A DNA stretch of 60,384 nt from Bacteroidaceae bacterium (GTDB lineage Bacteria > Bacteroidota > Bacteroidia > Bacteroidales > Bacteroidaceae). Shown here in pieces: positions 30,206 through 40,538 of the stretch. The notes beneath the pieces were generated by a model. It did not search any database, was not told where the DNA came from, and worked only from the letters and a program-made list of their open reading frames with translations. Made by a program: the position numbers and the translations under genes. Within the stretch, counting starts at the first letter, position 1; each line of letters opens with the position of its first letter. The stretch spans positions 1-60,384 of the forward strand of contig JAKSIZ010000008.1 in NCBI GenBank assembly GCA_024398515.1, read 5' to 3'.

Positions 30206-33049
30206 TTACTTAAAAATGTACTTAACTCCGTTCTTTGTGAACACACCCTTCGTTGGCTGTGCTACTGGCTGACCATTGAGGTTATACCACTGACCAGGGG
30301 CTGTAACCTTCTGCATCAACTCATTGATTGATGTAGGTGTCTCAAGCTCAATTGTGATAGTCTCGCCCTTTGCAGGTAATTCGTCAACATACTTTGCAGG
30401 GTCAATATATGCGCGGTTTGCTGCGATTGAGCAACCAGTTCCGCACTTCTTAACCTTATTGCTGTTAATGATATACTTACCTTCAGCAACGTCTGTGCCT
30501 TCAAGACTTCCAACAAGACCATTGTTGTCAGCCTCTGTCTTAGCCTCAGAAATATATTCTGCAGTGAGTTCTGTAGCAGATGCCTTGAACAGATAACCCT
30601 TACCACCTTCTACCTTTTCAACAGGAGAGAATGTAATTGCAGATATGTTATCGCCATCCTTTGTCATCGAAGAAACTTCGTAAGCCTGTGCACCTTCAAC
30701 AAGTGCATCTGACTCTAAGCAAATAGTACCCAAGTTACCTTCTGCCAAACCTTCGCGAGTATAGTCGTCAAATACTGTTGTTGTTGAATATATTCTTGTA
30801 ACATTGCTCAATGTCACTACAATGTCTGTGAAACGGCAAGCTGCACTTGACATGATGTAGCCAGTCTTATATCCATTCGGAATATTAAGCACTACATCTT
30901 CACCTGCTTCTGTCGTTTTTGCAACAACTAAAGCCTCAGCATTATTATCACATTCGGTACGGAAATATATATCACCTGTATATTGCGCATTGCTTCCATT
31001 GTTTACATCCTTAAGCATTATTGACACAATGTTTGAATTAAAATCAGGAAGCTTAACATAACTTGTTGCAGCGTTTTTTCTGATTTGCATATACTTTACA
31101 CCAGTTTTGCTATATGTCTGTGTACATGCATTATATTCCCAAACATCATTGCCTACCTTAATAGAACCTGTATTATATGAACCAGCAATATATTTAACAA
31201 TGCTGTCATTGCACAGTGTAGCAATTGCCATACCTGTAGAAGAACCTGCAGTAATTGACTTCGAGAATACTGCATACAGGATTGTGTCCTGTGTTACAGG
31301 TGTCTCGTCTGTGAAGTATGTAGGCACTGCTGTACTTGTAGTAAAGGTTTCGTCGGCTGTCCATCCTGCGAACTCCCAGCCTTCTGGTGCTGTAACTTCA
31401 GGAGCATTGGCAATGCATTCGCCTGCATAAACTTCTTCGCCATCTCCAACTTCTTCGCCAAGACTTGTATATATTACGTAGTACTTAGCTGACTCTGCGA
31501 ATGTAGCAGATACTGTTATATTGTAAGCTGGCATTATGAATGAATAGTCAGCTTCATTGTATTCTACATTAGCGCCATTGCTATCAGTGATAGTCAAAGT
31601 TGATAACTCGTAATGTGTTTCTGGTTCTATAGTAAGAGTTACTTTTGTGCCTTCTATAGCAGAGGTAACGTTAGGGGTAACGGTACCATGCTCAATGCCT
31701 TCAGCAACTGTGATTGAGTATTTTGCAGCTGTCACTTCTTCAATGTCATCCTTGCTTCTTGGAGCGATCTCTTTTATTGTGCTGAACTGAATATATACTC
31801 CAGTCACATTATACTTCTTACTCGTATCGAATGTTGGTAATGTCATAAACGTCTTATATGGCAGAATTGAATTAGTGCCATCCGTGAAGTTTGTTCCATC
31901 ATAATTCACACCCTTCAATACTATCACAGCACCTGTATTTAAGCCTGAGAGTTTATCTATTGTTGTTTCTTTAGGCGTTACAGTGCCACCAGTCGTAACA
32001 GTCAAACCTTCTGTCGTTGATGTGATACTTGTTAATTCTGCAGAGCCATTGTACAATTGAAGCGAGCATGTTACTGTTCCACTAAGTATATCTCCTACTT
32101 TGAATCCATGGTCTTTCGCGTATATAATAAATCCGTTTGTTCCGTCTGTTACATAAGCATTACTGCTTGCAACTCCAGAAACCACCCAATTACCAAATTT
32201 GATGGTTGAGCTTGTTGCTGTAGAACCATAGTTGACAGCTGCATCATACATTGATCCTATCGTGTCAAATGGTTTCCCCTTCTGAGTGATGGTTACAACC
32301 TTATCCGTTGCTCCATCGTATTTCAATGTAATATCTGCTGTACGCGCTGCTGTTGTAGTATTTGCTTCTGTTGTAAAAGTAACAGTGTTGTCTGTATATT
32401 CAAAGTTTGAAATCCAATCTGCAGTTGTTGATGCAGAAATAGACTTGCCTTCCACTGGGTTTGAAATACTATAACTTATCGTTCCAGATGTTGCATCAGC
32501 AGCAAGTTCTACGTTTGATGCGTTGATTAAAGGAGTTGAGGAAGAGGATTCATAAGTAAGCGTTATGTCATCAATAACTCTTACGGCACTTGTTCCTGTA
32601 TAATATACACGCACATATACGTTAGAAAAAGCAGTCAAATCAGCTGTCAATTCTTCCCATATGCCTTTTGTAACGTTGTTCATTGTCTTACCTTTTGCAA
32701 CATCCGTCCACTTGGAATTGTCCGATGAAACTTGTATGACAAAATAGGAAGAGGTGTTTGTGTTAGATGAAGTTTTAGTATAATAACAAGTCATGCTTTG
32801 TGGAAATGCTATTGCATTAGCGGTTGCCACATAAGCAGTTGTTACGCCTCCAGTGCTACCAGAGTGTGTACCACTGCGGAAAAATTCCGTAGTACTACTT
32901 ACACTTTTCACCGTCCAATCGGTACAAGAGCTCAACTCTTTTTCAAAATCAAGAGAAATCACGTCTGCTTGTACAGCAGATGTTACTCCGAAGAGGAGTA
33001 GGCATAAGGTCATGAAGACCTTCAAGTTTTGTGTAATTGTTTTTTTCAT
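30206..33049 (-). CDS. Large multidomain secreted protein with BACON and InlB-like repeats
   Basis: The 947-aa protein has a signal peptide (1-28, ending VQA), then a jelly-roll-like N-terminal domain (about 30-165), a BACON domain (about 175-260; WISNFEYTDNTVTFT, TITQKG) and an OB-like domain (about 265-440). A repeat with GTVTPNVTSAIEGTKVTLT follows, then an InlB B-type repeat near 530-590 (WEFAGWTADETF) and a further beta-rich part. The C-terminus contains WYNLNGQPV and ends NGVKYIFK, resembling the type IX sorting domain and the BspA-like protein in this window. BACON and InlB repeats suggest carbohydrate or surface binding; no catalytic domain is recognised. First gene of a unit with the 51-aa gene, driven by a good promoter. 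Confidence 0.85.
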   Translation of the reverse strand: MKKTITQNLKVFMTLCLLLFGVTSAVQADVISLDFEKELSSCTDWTVKSVSSTTEFFRSGTHSGSTGGVTTAYVATANAIAFPQSMTCYYTKTSSNTNTSSYFVIQVSSDNSKWTDVAKGKTMNNVTKGIWEELTADLTAFSNVYVRVYYTGTSAVRVIDDITLTYESSSSTPLINASNVELAADATSGTISYSISNPVEGKSISASTTADWISNFEYTDNTVTFTTEANTTTAARTADITLKYDGATDKVVTITQKGKPFDTIGSMYDAAVNYGSTATSSTIKFGNWVVSGVASSNAYVTDGTNGFIIYAKDHGFKVGDILSGTVTCSLQLYNGSAELTSITSTTEGLTVTTGGTVTPKETTIDKLSGLNTGAVIVLKGVNYDGTNFTDGTNSILPYKTFMTLPTFDTSKKYNVTGVYIQFSTIKEIAPRSKDDIEEVTAAKYSITVAEGIEHGTVTPNVTSAIEGTKVTLTIEPETHYELSTLTITDSNGANVEYNEADYSFIMPAYNITVSATFAESAKYYVIYTSLGEEVGDGEEVYAGECIANAPEVTAPEGWEFAGWTADETFTTSTAVPTYFTDETPVTQDTILYAVFSKSITAGSSTGMAIATLCNDSIVKYIAGSYNTGSIKVGNDVWEYNACTQTYSKTGVKYMQIRKNAATSYVKLPDFNSNIVSIMLKDVNNGSNAQYTGDIYFRTECDNNAEALVVAKTTEAGEDVVLNIPNGYKTGYIMSSAACRFTDIVVTLSNVTRIYSTTTVFDDYTREGLAEGNLGTICLESDALVEGAQAYEVSSMTKDGDNISAITFSPVEKVEGGKGYLFKASATELTAEYISEAKTEADNNGLVGSLEGTDVAEGKYIINSNKVKKCGTGCSIAANRAYIDPAKYVDELPAKGETITIELETPTSINELMQKVTAPGQWYNLNGQPVAQPTKGVFTKNGVKYIFK

Positions 33050-33137
33050 CGTTTTTTTTAATGTTTTTATGTTTAACTAATTATTGAATATATTTTGTCT
33101 TTTTATCTTTTGGGGTATTAATATTATACTTCCGTTG

Positions 33138-33169
33138 CAAAGTTAATATTTTTTTGCGGAACTGGCAAA
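33138..33169 (-). promoter_or_regulatory. Promoter of the secreted protein gene at 30206-33049
   Basis: Minus strand TTTG (33169-33166), 20 nt, TAACTTTG (33145-33138). It gives an untranslated leader of about 80 nt. Confidence 0.75.
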
Positions 33170-33451
33170 TTTTCTGACGCGTAATCGCATATTTTTTTGC
33201 GATGGACGTATGTTTTTTTGTCGGTCATGCTTTATGGTTTTATGCTTTGTTCGGTCGGGTTTTTCAAGTCGAGCGTTAGAGTGGAAAAAACATTGCTGCA
33301 ATGTTGACTCTAACATTGCTCCAATGTTGGGCCGAACATTGCAGCAATGTTTGACGGAGTTAAGCGTTCAATCTTTCATACGCATTCGGTGAAGTCGGGC
33401 AATTGATTCGCATGTCCGCTGTGAGGGGTATGCAAAATATTGTGGAAATAA
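33170..33451. other. Divergent intergenic region upstream of rplS
   Basis: No gene is seen. It contains a small hairpin (ATCGCA 33184-33189 with TGCGAT 33198-33203) and the triple-palindrome element at 33267-33373. Confidence 0.65.
33267..33373 (+). repeat. Triple-palindrome intergenic element, AACATTGCWGCAATGTT type (copy 2)
   Basis: AACATTGCTGCAATGTT, AACATTGCTCCAATGTT and AACATTGCAGCAATGTT start at 33289, 33312 and 33335 (23-bp period), with spacers GACTCT and GGGCCG. Borders are AGTCGAGCGTTAGAGT (33267-33282) and GGAGTTAAGCGTTCAATC (33356-33373). Unlike the other copies it lies between divergent genes, which argues against a simple terminator role. Confidence 0.85.
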
Positions 33452-33483
33452 TTTGGTGGTTTGGGGAATTTGATGTAACTTTG
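33452..33483 (+). promoter_or_regulatory. rplS promoter
   Basis: TTTG (33452-33455), 20 nt, TAACTTTG (33476-33483). It leaves an untranslated leader of about 80 nt that could hold an L19 autoregulatory structure, though I could not fold one with confidence. Confidence 0.75.
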
Positions 33484-33571
33484 CACCGCTTTTGGCGTAA
33501 CCTATGGCAGGAAGTAACGTGTGACCTCGCTATGTTGCGTTGGAACGATAACAGTAAATATTTAAAAAACA

Positions 33572-33934
33572 ATGGATTTAATTAAAATTGCTGAAGAAGC
33601 ATTTGCAACTGGCAAGCAGTACCCTAAGTTTAAGTCGGGTGATACTGTAACTGTCGCTTACAAAATTATCGAAGGTTCTAAGGAGCGTATTCAGCTCTTC
33701 CGTGGCGTAGTAATTCGCATTTCCGGCCATGGCGAGAAGAAGCGTTTCACTGTACGCAAGATGTCGGGTACAGTAGGTGTTGAACGTATTTTCCCTATCG
33801 AATCGCCAAACATTGACTCTATTACAGTCAACAAGATTGGTAAGGTTCGCCGCGCTAAGCTTTATTATCTGCGCAAGCTCACTGGTAAGAAGGCTCGTAT
33901 TAAGGAGAAGAGAGTTCAGATTGAACAGAACTAA
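33572..33934 (+). CDS. rplS: 50S ribosomal protein L19
   Basis: The 120-aa protein matches L19 along its length: [47 protein letters not shown] and [18 protein letters not shown]. It sits at the interface of the two ribosomal subunits. Monocistronic here, with its own promoter and terminator. Confidence 0.97.
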   Translation: MDLIKIAEEAFATGKQYPKFKSGDTVTVAYKIIEGSKERIQLFRGVVIRISGHGEKKRFTVRKMSGTVGVERIFPIESPNIDSITVNKIGKVRRAKLYYLRKLTGKKARIKEKRVQIEQN

Positions 33935-33947
33935 TTTACTGGTAAAC

Positions 33948-33979
33948 AAAGAGTGGACGATATGCCCACTCTTTTTTTT
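33948..33979. terminator. Terminator between rplS and the nuclease gene
   Basis: AAAGAGTGG (33948-33956) pairs with CCACTCTTT (33966-33974), followed by a run of T on the plus strand (to 33979). Its A-run side serves the convergent nuclease gene, whose stop overlaps the edge. Confidence 0.9.
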
Positions 33980-34877
33980 ACCATTGCCGGAGGTCGTATG
34001 ATGCCTCGACTTCGGTCTCTATATCGTCGGGGAGGTTGCCGAAGAAGTCTATCCCCGTGATGCGCTCTACTTGGTCTATGGAGTTTACATAGCTGCTGAG
34101 CGCCTTGTCGCCGCTTTGATTTTTATAGATGAAGCCTATGCCCTTGGGGTTTCCTTCGAGGCATAGCACGACTTTGAAGAATGCTTCGGGCACTGTTACG
34201 CGGTTCTTCCCGATGGTTTTATGCTTCTGGTTGTAAAGAATTGGGCCGCATACGATGTAGATCTTGCCCATGCGGTTCGCCCAGTTACGGCATTTCATTT
34301 CGAGTTCATTCCAATCTCCCTTGTTGAGATTTGGGTTCTGCGGACAGATGTTAGTCATCAGGAAAGTCTCGTCAAGGGCTTGTGCATCCCATTTGTTATC
34401 GCCAGCCGGACACATGTGGCCCCTGTCGTAACCCGACTGTATATAGTCGAAATGCGTGGCGCGAGGCGTCGGAACGTCGTAGTCTTCGTGAAACTGGCTG
34501 TTCTTTCTCTTGTTGATTCCCGACGTATGAGCGTCTGTCAGCACCCATCCTACCCAATTAGGTATTCTAAGGTCAGCGTTGTACGACGTGACGTAACCCG
34601 TGCGAGTCAGTAGTTGTTCGGCACGGTTGTTGACGATTGAAGCAATGATGAGCGTGTCTTCATTGAAGTTTTGCAGCGACTTAGGCTGCCGTTTTGATGC
34701 CTGAATGCGTTGCTGCGCCTTTTCGGTAAGGTTGTCGGCATACTTCTTTATGCCTTTCTTTGCTTCTTTATATATATGCTTGTCAATCTTGTTGGCTATC
34801 TGTTTTGCGTTGCCAGTGCTTAGGTCACACGAAACGAGGAGCATGATGGCAAGGCAAGGGATGAGGTATTTTTTCAT
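33978..34877 (-). CDS. DNA/RNA non-specific endonuclease, lipoprotein
   Basis: The 299-aa protein has a lipoprotein signal (LLVSC, Cys17) and a beta-beta-alpha-metal nuclease domain with the catalytic motif DRGHMCPAGD near 150 and the metal-binding Asn in NICPQNPNLN. It belongs to the NucA/NucB-like (Endonuclease_NS) group and should degrade nucleic acid outside the cytoplasm. It lies beyond the SusD terminator, probably reached by partial read-through or from its own unseen promoter. Confidence 0.92.
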   Translation of the reverse strand: MKKYLIPCLAIMLLVSCDLSTGNAKQIANKIDKHIYKEAKKGIKKYADNLTEKAQQRIQASKRQPKSLQNFNEDTLIIASIVNNRAEQLLTRTGYVTSYNADLRIPNWVGWVLTDAHTSGINKRKNSQFHEDYDVPTPRATHFDYIQSGYDRGHMCPAGDNKWDAQALDETFLMTNICPQNPNLNKGDWNELEMKCRNWANRMGKIYIVCGPILYNQKHKTIGKNRVTVPEAFFKVVLCLEGNPKGIGFIYKNQSGDKALSSYVNSIDQVERITGIDFFGNLPDDIETEVEASYDLRQW

Positions 34878-34889
34878 GTGATATGAATT

Positions 34890-34922
34890 AAAAACGTCGT
34901 GCTGGACAAAAGCCCAGCACGA
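34890..34922 (-). terminator. Terminator of the SusC/SusD operon
   Basis: On the minus strand TCGTGCTGG (34922-34914) pairs with CCAGCACGA (34905-34897), followed by CG and a run of five U (34894-34890). It lies 21 nt after the SusD stop. Confidence 0.88.
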
Positions 34923-34943
34923 TGTTCAGTGTTATTTCTTGTA

Positions 34944-37211
34944 TTATTCTGCAAGAGGGTCGAATGTTCCTTGAGCTCCGTTGGCACGAGAATTCTCCCA
35001 TCCGATGGTCTGCGGCAGTGCAATGTTGTTGCTCTGTGCACCGCTTGTGAGGCCGAGGAAGTAGTAGCGTGGAAGGAAATCAACGTAGAGCATAGCCTGT
35101 GTTGACGAACGTCCATCGCCGAGAATAGTCTTGCGAGTAAGGTAATTGGTGTAGAATGGAAGCAATTTCTTCTGCTCAATGCTTGCAGAATCCCTAAGCG
35201 TCATAGCAAATGTGCTGCGCTTTGTAAGGTATTGCTTCTGCTTGTCTGGGTCAGGACCAATACTCAACATTGTGAACAATGGGTCAGGGTTTGCAGCACC
35301 TACAGCCCATGAGTTGCCGCCTGTACCGGCTCCAACCTTTATACGGAACTGAAGATTTTCACGGCGTTGACCGTTGAGTGGAGTCACTCCAAGCCATGCA
35401 CAAGTGCCGCCAGCCCATTCTCCACCGAGTTTCCACGTTTCAGGACAGCCTTCGATTTCGTCGAAGTGAGTGCCGCCATCGAACAACAACCAACGGCGCA
35501 TGTCCTCGAAACGACGGCCTTCGTATGCCAATTCAATCTGACGTTCATAGAGAACAGCACTCATAAGAGCTGCACCTGAGAGTCCGTCGCTGATGCCGCA
35601 GTCGCCTGTATAGCCTACACGCTTGCGGATCTGACGCAGCAAATCGATAGCTTCAGCATTCTGTCCGGCACCTGCAGCAGCTTCTGCAAGGTTGAGCAGA
35701 ACCTCAGCATAGCGAAGTTCAATGAATGCGTTGTAGCAGAGTGAGAAGTTCTTGCTCGTAGCATAGTTGTAGTGTGGAGTAGAGTTAAGGTCGCCATCAT
35801 CAGTTGCCTTGCGCAGATAGATACCCTTTACACCACTGAGGAGGTTGTCAGGACCATAGTATTTTGAGTTGTCAACGCTTGCAGGATCAGTGTCCTTCTC
35901 ATACCATACATAGTTCCAAAGCTCATAATTAGCACCCGTGAAAGGATTGTTGTTAGGGTCGCCAGTATCAGTTTTTGTTGGGTCGAACGATGAAGCAAAT
36001 GCCCAGCGAACGCCAGGGAAGGCGTATGTACGATAGAAACGAGGGTCGCGATCCACAAACGGAGCAGCATCATTTACAGGAAATTCAGACTTCTCAAGCT
36101 TAGTGTAAGTGCTTGCATTCTGTGGCAACTTACCGTCAGCCATAGGGAAGAGGTCGAAGAGATTTGCTGCTGGTTCAACTCCACCGCCACCAAAACAGTT
36201 CTTTGGTCGGATGCTCTGCTCCCAACCATTGTTGCGATGGTAGTCAGGAGTCAGTCCAGAAGTGATGTCATTATAAAGCGTGAAGAAGATTGCTTCGCCG
36301 TTGCTCTTGTCGTTAACATCAGAGAACATCTTTGCCCATCCTGCAGCATTGATACCTGGTTCTTCAGCATAGGCAAGTTTGTAGCCACATGCGTTGATAA
36401 CTGAGAGGTCTTTCTTAATCTCGTTGTATGCAGTAGTGTAACGGCTCATGTCAGCCTTGCGGTTGAAAAGAGGGCTGCACCAGAGAAGCATCAAGCGGCT
36501 CTTAACTGCGAGTGCCGTACCAGCCGTAACGCAAGCAAACTCAGAAGACTTAGTCCAACCTGTGCCATTGGCAGTGAAAGGCTTAAGAAGTTCTGCTGAA
36601 TTGTTGAGGTCGTTAAGTATGAAATTATAAACTTTTTCTGCCGATGAACGTGGAGTTACATTCTCAGCTATTGGCTCCAACACCTTATCTATAATAGGAA
36701 CACCACCGTAGAGTTGGAAGAGGTTGTAATAGCACCATGCTCTCCAGAAGTAAGCCTGACCAAGAATTTTGTTCTTGTCTTCCTGCTCCATCTTGCCAGC
36801 AAGAGTGCCTTCGATAATATCGTTTACCTGACGGATATTACCCCAAGGCGTCTGGAGAATGTTGTTTGCCTGATTCTGGAAATAGTCAGGCATTGAGCCT
36901 GTACCGGTCATTACATCAAGATGAGCCTCTGGATTGACGAAGCGTCCAAAGCCAGCATACTCTTCTGTACACTTTGAGAAATCATCTGGGCCACCCTTTG
37001 GGTCATAGAACCATCCCTGTCCTGAGTTGGCACCACCAGGTTGGCAAAGAGCCATAACGGCAGCAATACGTCCTAATGCACCATCATAATAGTCGTAGAG
37101 GTCTGTACTAACTTGTGAATAGTTCTTTTTTTCCTTGAGGAACTCGTCGCTACAACCAGTCATTGCAACGATTACAAGACCTAAAACAATAAACTTAAAT
37201 ATATTTTTCAT
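34944..37211 (-). CDS. RagB/SusD family nutrient-binding outer-membrane lipoprotein
   Basis: The 755-aa protein has a lipoprotein signal (Cys20 in AMTGCSDEF; the acidic residues after the Cys fit a surface-export signal). It has the SusD fold: TPR-like helices with AYFWRAWCYYNLFQLYGGVPI, and the C-terminal ELRYAEVLLNLAEAA and RQIELAYEGRRFEDMRRW. It caps the SusC channel and binds the glycan. Start taken at MKNIF (37211), with GGAG 13 nt upstream; an earlier in-frame ATG at 37226 overlaps that site. It is longer than the common 500-650 aa. Confidence 0.95.
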   Translation of the reverse strand: MKNIFKFIVLGLVIVAMTGCSDEFLKEKKNYSQVSTDLYDYYDGALGRIAAVMALCQPGGANSGQGWFYDPKGGPDDFSKCTEEYAGFGRFVNPEAHLDVMTGTGSMPDYFQNQANNILQTPWGNIRQVNDIIEGTLAGKMEQEDKNKILGQAYFWRAWCYYNLFQLYGGVPIIDKVLEPIAENVTPRSSAEKVYNFILNDLNNSAELLKPFTANGTGWTKSSEFACVTAGTALAVKSRLMLLWCSPLFNRKADMSRYTTAYNEIKKDLSVINACGYKLAYAEEPGINAAGWAKMFSDVNDKSNGEAIFFTLYNDITSGLTPDYHRNNGWEQSIRPKNCFGGGGVEPAANLFDLFPMADGKLPQNASTYTKLEKSEFPVNDAAPFVDRDPRFYRTYAFPGVRWAFASSFDPTKTDTGDPNNNPFTGANYELWNYVWYEKDTDPASVDNSKYYGPDNLLSGVKGIYLRKATDDGDLNSTPHYNYATSKNFSLCYNAFIELRYAEVLLNLAEAAAGAGQNAEAIDLLRQIRKRVGYTGDCGISDGLSGAALMSAVLYERQIELAYEGRRFEDMRRWLLFDGGTHFDEIEGCPETWKLGGEWAGGTCAWLGVTPLNGQRRENLQFRIKVGAGTGGNSWAVGAANPDPLFTMLSIGPDPDKQKQYLTKRSTFAMTLRDSASIEQKKLLPFYTNYLTRKTILGDGRSSTQAMLYVDFLPRYYFLGLTSGAQSNNIALPQTIGWENSRANGAQGTFDPLAE

Positions 37212-37228
37212 AATGTATTTCTCCATAA

Positions 37229-40200
37229 TTAGAATGAAACGTTTACACCGAGAGTAATCTTGCGCAAGTTAGGATACTTGCCAAAGTCACCCGACATAGA
37301 ACTCATGAAATGATCTGGATATGGATTGTAGAACGTCAAGAGGTTCATACCCGTAACATTCAGGCGAACGCTTGAAATGCCAAGTGGATCAATCCATTTC
37401 TTAGGAAGAGAGTAAGCCAATGTAATACGTGAAAGTTCAACTGATGCTGAGCTTACGCGCCAGAATGTAGATGGAACTGCATTCGTAGATGACCAAGCAA
37501 GGTTAGGATACTTTGCTTCAAGATTCTGCTTTACGAGAATGTTGCCAGCATCGTCGGTAACATCCTGATAGCTGAACATGTTGTCAACGTTCCAGAACGA
37601 AGGCATGTTAGTAAATTCAAGTCCAAGTCCTGGCTTCAAGGCATCTGTAGGAATGCAAGTGTAGCCACCCCAGTTTGCACTGAACTGTCCCTGCAATGAG
37701 AGTTGTTTCCATTCGCAACCGAAGTTGATTGTGAATCCGTAAGGGTTCGAACGGTTAGAGAGCTGTACCTGGTCGTTGTTGTTGTCAACGATTCCGTCAG
37801 GACCAGCGTATGTTCCTGTCTCGTCATCGTATGCACCACGGATATCCTTATATATAAGCATACCTGGACGAACCTTGTCCTTTGTCATACCCATGTATGA
37901 AGTGATGTTGTACTTGTCGAAGTATTCCTCAATCTCCTGGAAACTGCGGAACATGCCCAAGCACTGCATACCCCAAGTGCCTTGGTCGGTACGATCACCA
38001 TACTGTATGCTTCTATAAATATTGGTGTTTGTCCAGTCCATCAACAGCACTTCGTTGTCGTTGTAACCTGTGTTGAGACTTACGTGATACTTGAAGTCCT
38101 TGCCAATCTTGTCGCTCCACTTGAAGCCAAATTCATAGCCCCACATGTTCATCTTACCAAAGTTCATACTTGCTGACTGAGTTCCTATCGTACCAGCAAG
38201 TGATGCTGAGAATGGCATCAACATTTCGCGGTTTGCTTCACGATAGAAGTCGAATGTGAAGCCAAGGCGATTGTGGAGTGTGTTGAAGTCTAAACCGATA
38301 TTGAGTTTGTAAGACTTATCCCAATGAACATCTTCGTTTACGGCTGAGTTCTCCTTATTAATAATAATACGTGTACCAGCATTTCCGTTTACACCCATGA
38401 CTGCACCCTTGTCAAGGTCTGTGCCGTAAGTCTGCATCCACTGCCAAGGCTTAAGGTTGTCACGACCAGTAAGACCGAATGAAGCACGTAACTTGAGGAA
38501 GTCAACCCATGGTGCTGCTTTCTGGAACCAGTTTTCTTCGCTGATAACCCAACCACCACTTACTGATGGGAAGTAGCCCCAATAGTTGTTTGGATGGAAC
38601 TTTGTAGATGAGTCAACACGGAAGAGGAACTCAAACAGGTACTTGTTTGCAAAAGCATAGTTCAAACGTCCGATGTAAGAAAGACGTCCAGCCTCAGAAC
38701 GAGTGAAACTTGCTGTGGTTACACTCTCCTGACCAACGTTGCTCGACTGACCTGTACCGAATACATAAGGGTCTGTCACCTGTGCCTGATTGTCTTCCAT
38801 CCATGATTCTTCTCTTTCAATTGAGAACAATGCATTAACGTGATGCTGACCGAAGTCGCGTGCATACGTTGCAAAGAAGTTGAGCTGATAGCTGTCACTA
38901 CGGCTCATAGTACGTGAACGATAACCGAGGTCTGGACCATTATAGATTTCCTTTTGTGTAGAAAGTTGGAAGTTTCCTGGAACCATCAATGCCTCGTAAG
39001 CAGCTTCCTGCCCTGGTATTGGAGTATAGAGATGCTGTCCGCTACCTGAGCGTTCTGCCATATTGTAAATCTTATAAGCCGAACCTGACTGGTTGTTCTT
39101 GGTTGTTGCAATGTTCTTACCGTAAGAAACCTTGAACACCAAACCCTTCAAAGGCTTAATCCAACCCATATCCATTTCCAGACTTCCATTGATTGCCATG
39201 TGAGTGGTGAGCGTATTCGACTCGTCGCCCATGTTCTGCAATACGTCGAATGAATAGTTCTGGTTCTGGTTTATGTTGCTGTTGCTTACGCCGTATGCCG
39301 ACATTGGATAGCCGTTTACATACTCCGGAACGTAAGGAAGACGTGTCTGAAGAAGGTTGTAGTCCTTTTCATCATTTGTGCCACCAACCTTTACGTTTGG
39401 TTTTGTATGGTCACTGTAGTCGCCCTGAATCTGCAAAGTTGCCTTTACATATTTGCCAAGCTTGAGGTCAGTACCCGCACGATAGTTCCAACGATCATAG
39501 TCGAGATGACCAAGATTACCATCCTGCATGAAGTAACCTATGCCTGCAAAGTAGTTTGCTGTTTCGGTTGCACCGCTGAGGTTCACGCTATGCTGATGTG
39601 TAACTGCCGTCTTCCAGTTCTTGTCGAGAAGGTTATAGTCGAGGTTTTTCATTGCCTCAAGTTCGTCAACCTGGAACAAGTCGAGAGTCTTGTTAATGCC
39701 TGTTGCCGTTGGGTCGGCAGCCTTTACAGCATTCCACAAACGTCCATATTCGTATGAGTTAAGCATATCGGCACGTGAAACCTCGTCTGCCCAACCTATC
39801 TTTCCGCTATATGAAATCTTTGGAGCACCAATCTTACCACGCTTTGTGGTAACGAGGATTACACCGTTTGCTGCTCTTGCACCATAAACTGCTGCGGAAG
39901 CATCCTTCAAAACGGAGATACTCTCTACCATTGTCGGGTCGAGATTACTGAACACATCACCGTCCTGAACGAATCCGTCGATTACGTAGAGTGGTTCTTC
40001 TGACTTACTTCCAACCTTGTCGAGAGAGCGTGCATCACGTATGCGGATGGTTGCTCTGTTACCTGGACGAGCCTCACCGCCACTTACGCCGACACCTGCC
40101 ATCATGCCTTTCAACGAAAGAGCAAGGTCGCCTGTAGGCAAATCTTCTATCTCTTCCATCTTTACCGTAGCAACAGATCCCGTCAAGTGTGCCTTCTTCT

Positions 40201-40513
40201 GAACGCCATAACCTACGACAACGAGTTCGTTAAGGTCTGTGCTTGCCACTTTCAGCTGCACTTTCCCACCAGGAGTTACTGTCTGAGTGTCGTATCCTAT
40301 GTATGAGATTGCCACCTTTGCACCTTTTGGAACATCGATGGTGTAGTTTCCGTTGATGTCGGTAATGACTCCAGTCGATGCTCCGACAACCTTGACTGTT
40401 GCGCCGATGACTGGTTCGCCGAGTTCATCAACAACAGTTCCCGTCACCTTGTTTTGTGCAAACGTAAGCGTCATGCACATCAGGGCGATTATTGATAATA
40501 TTACTTTCTTCAT
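37229..40513 (-). CDS. SusC/RagA family TonB-linked outer-membrane transporter
   Basis: The 1094-aa protein has a signal peptide (1-19), a CarboxypepD_reg-like domain (about 22-100; VTGTVVDELGEPVIGATV), a TonB-box-like segment (ELVVVGYGVQKK) and a plug domain (PLYVIDGFV, SISVLKDASAAVYGARAANGVILVTTKRG). A 22-strand barrel ends in the C-terminal aromatic residue (LGVNVSF). It imports oligosaccharides with the SusD partner 17 nt downstream. The DUF5123 lipoprotein gene is 25 nt upstream. Confidence 0.97.
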   Translation of the reverse strand: MKKVILSIIALMCMTLTFAQNKVTGTVVDELGEPVIGATVKVVGASTGVITDINGNYTIDVPKGAKVAISYIGYDTQTVTPGGKVQLKVASTDLNELVVVGYGVQKKAHLTGSVATVKMEEIEDLPTGDLALSLKGMMAGVGVSGGEARPGNRATIRIRDARSLDKVGSKSEEPLYVIDGFVQDGDVFSNLDPTMVESISVLKDASAAVYGARAANGVILVTTKRGKIGAPKISYSGKIGWADEVSRADMLNSYEYGRLWNAVKAADPTATGINKTLDLFQVDELEAMKNLDYNLLDKNWKTAVTHQHSVNLSGATETANYFAGIGYFMQDGNLGHLDYDRWNYRAGTDLKLGKYVKATLQIQGDYSDHTKPNVKVGGTNDEKDYNLLQTRLPYVPEYVNGYPMSAYGVSNSNINQNQNYSFDVLQNMGDESNTLTTHMAINGSLEMDMGWIKPLKGLVFKVSYGKNIATTKNNQSGSAYKIYNMAERSGSGQHLYTPIPGQEAAYEALMVPGNFQLSTQKEIYNGPDLGYRSRTMSRSDSYQLNFFATYARDFGQHHVNALFSIEREESWMEDNQAQVTDPYVFGTGQSSNVGQESVTTASFTRSEAGRLSYIGRLNYAFANKYLFEFLFRVDSSTKFHPNNYWGYFPSVSGGWVISEENWFQKAAPWVDFLKLRASFGLTGRDNLKPWQWMQTYGTDLDKGAVMGVNGNAGTRIIINKENSAVNEDVHWDKSYKLNIGLDFNTLHNRLGFTFDFYREANREMLMPFSASLAGTIGTQSASMNFGKMNMWGYEFGFKWSDKIGKDFKYHVSLNTGYNDNEVLLMDWTNTNIYRSIQYGDRTDQGTWGMQCLGMFRSFQEIEEYFDKYNITSYMGMTKDKVRPGMLIYKDIRGAYDDETGTYAGPDGIVDNNNDQVQLSNRSNPYGFTINFGCEWKQLSLQGQFSANWGGYTCIPTDALKPGLGLEFTNMPSFWNVDNMFSYQDVTDDAGNILVKQNLEAKYPNLAWSSTNAVPSTFWRVSSASVELSRITLAYSLPKKWIDPLGISSVRLNVTGMNLLTFYNPYPDHFMSSMSGDFGKYPNLRKITLGVNVSF

Positions 40514-40538
40514 ATTTCTTTTCCTTTCTCGTTAGAAT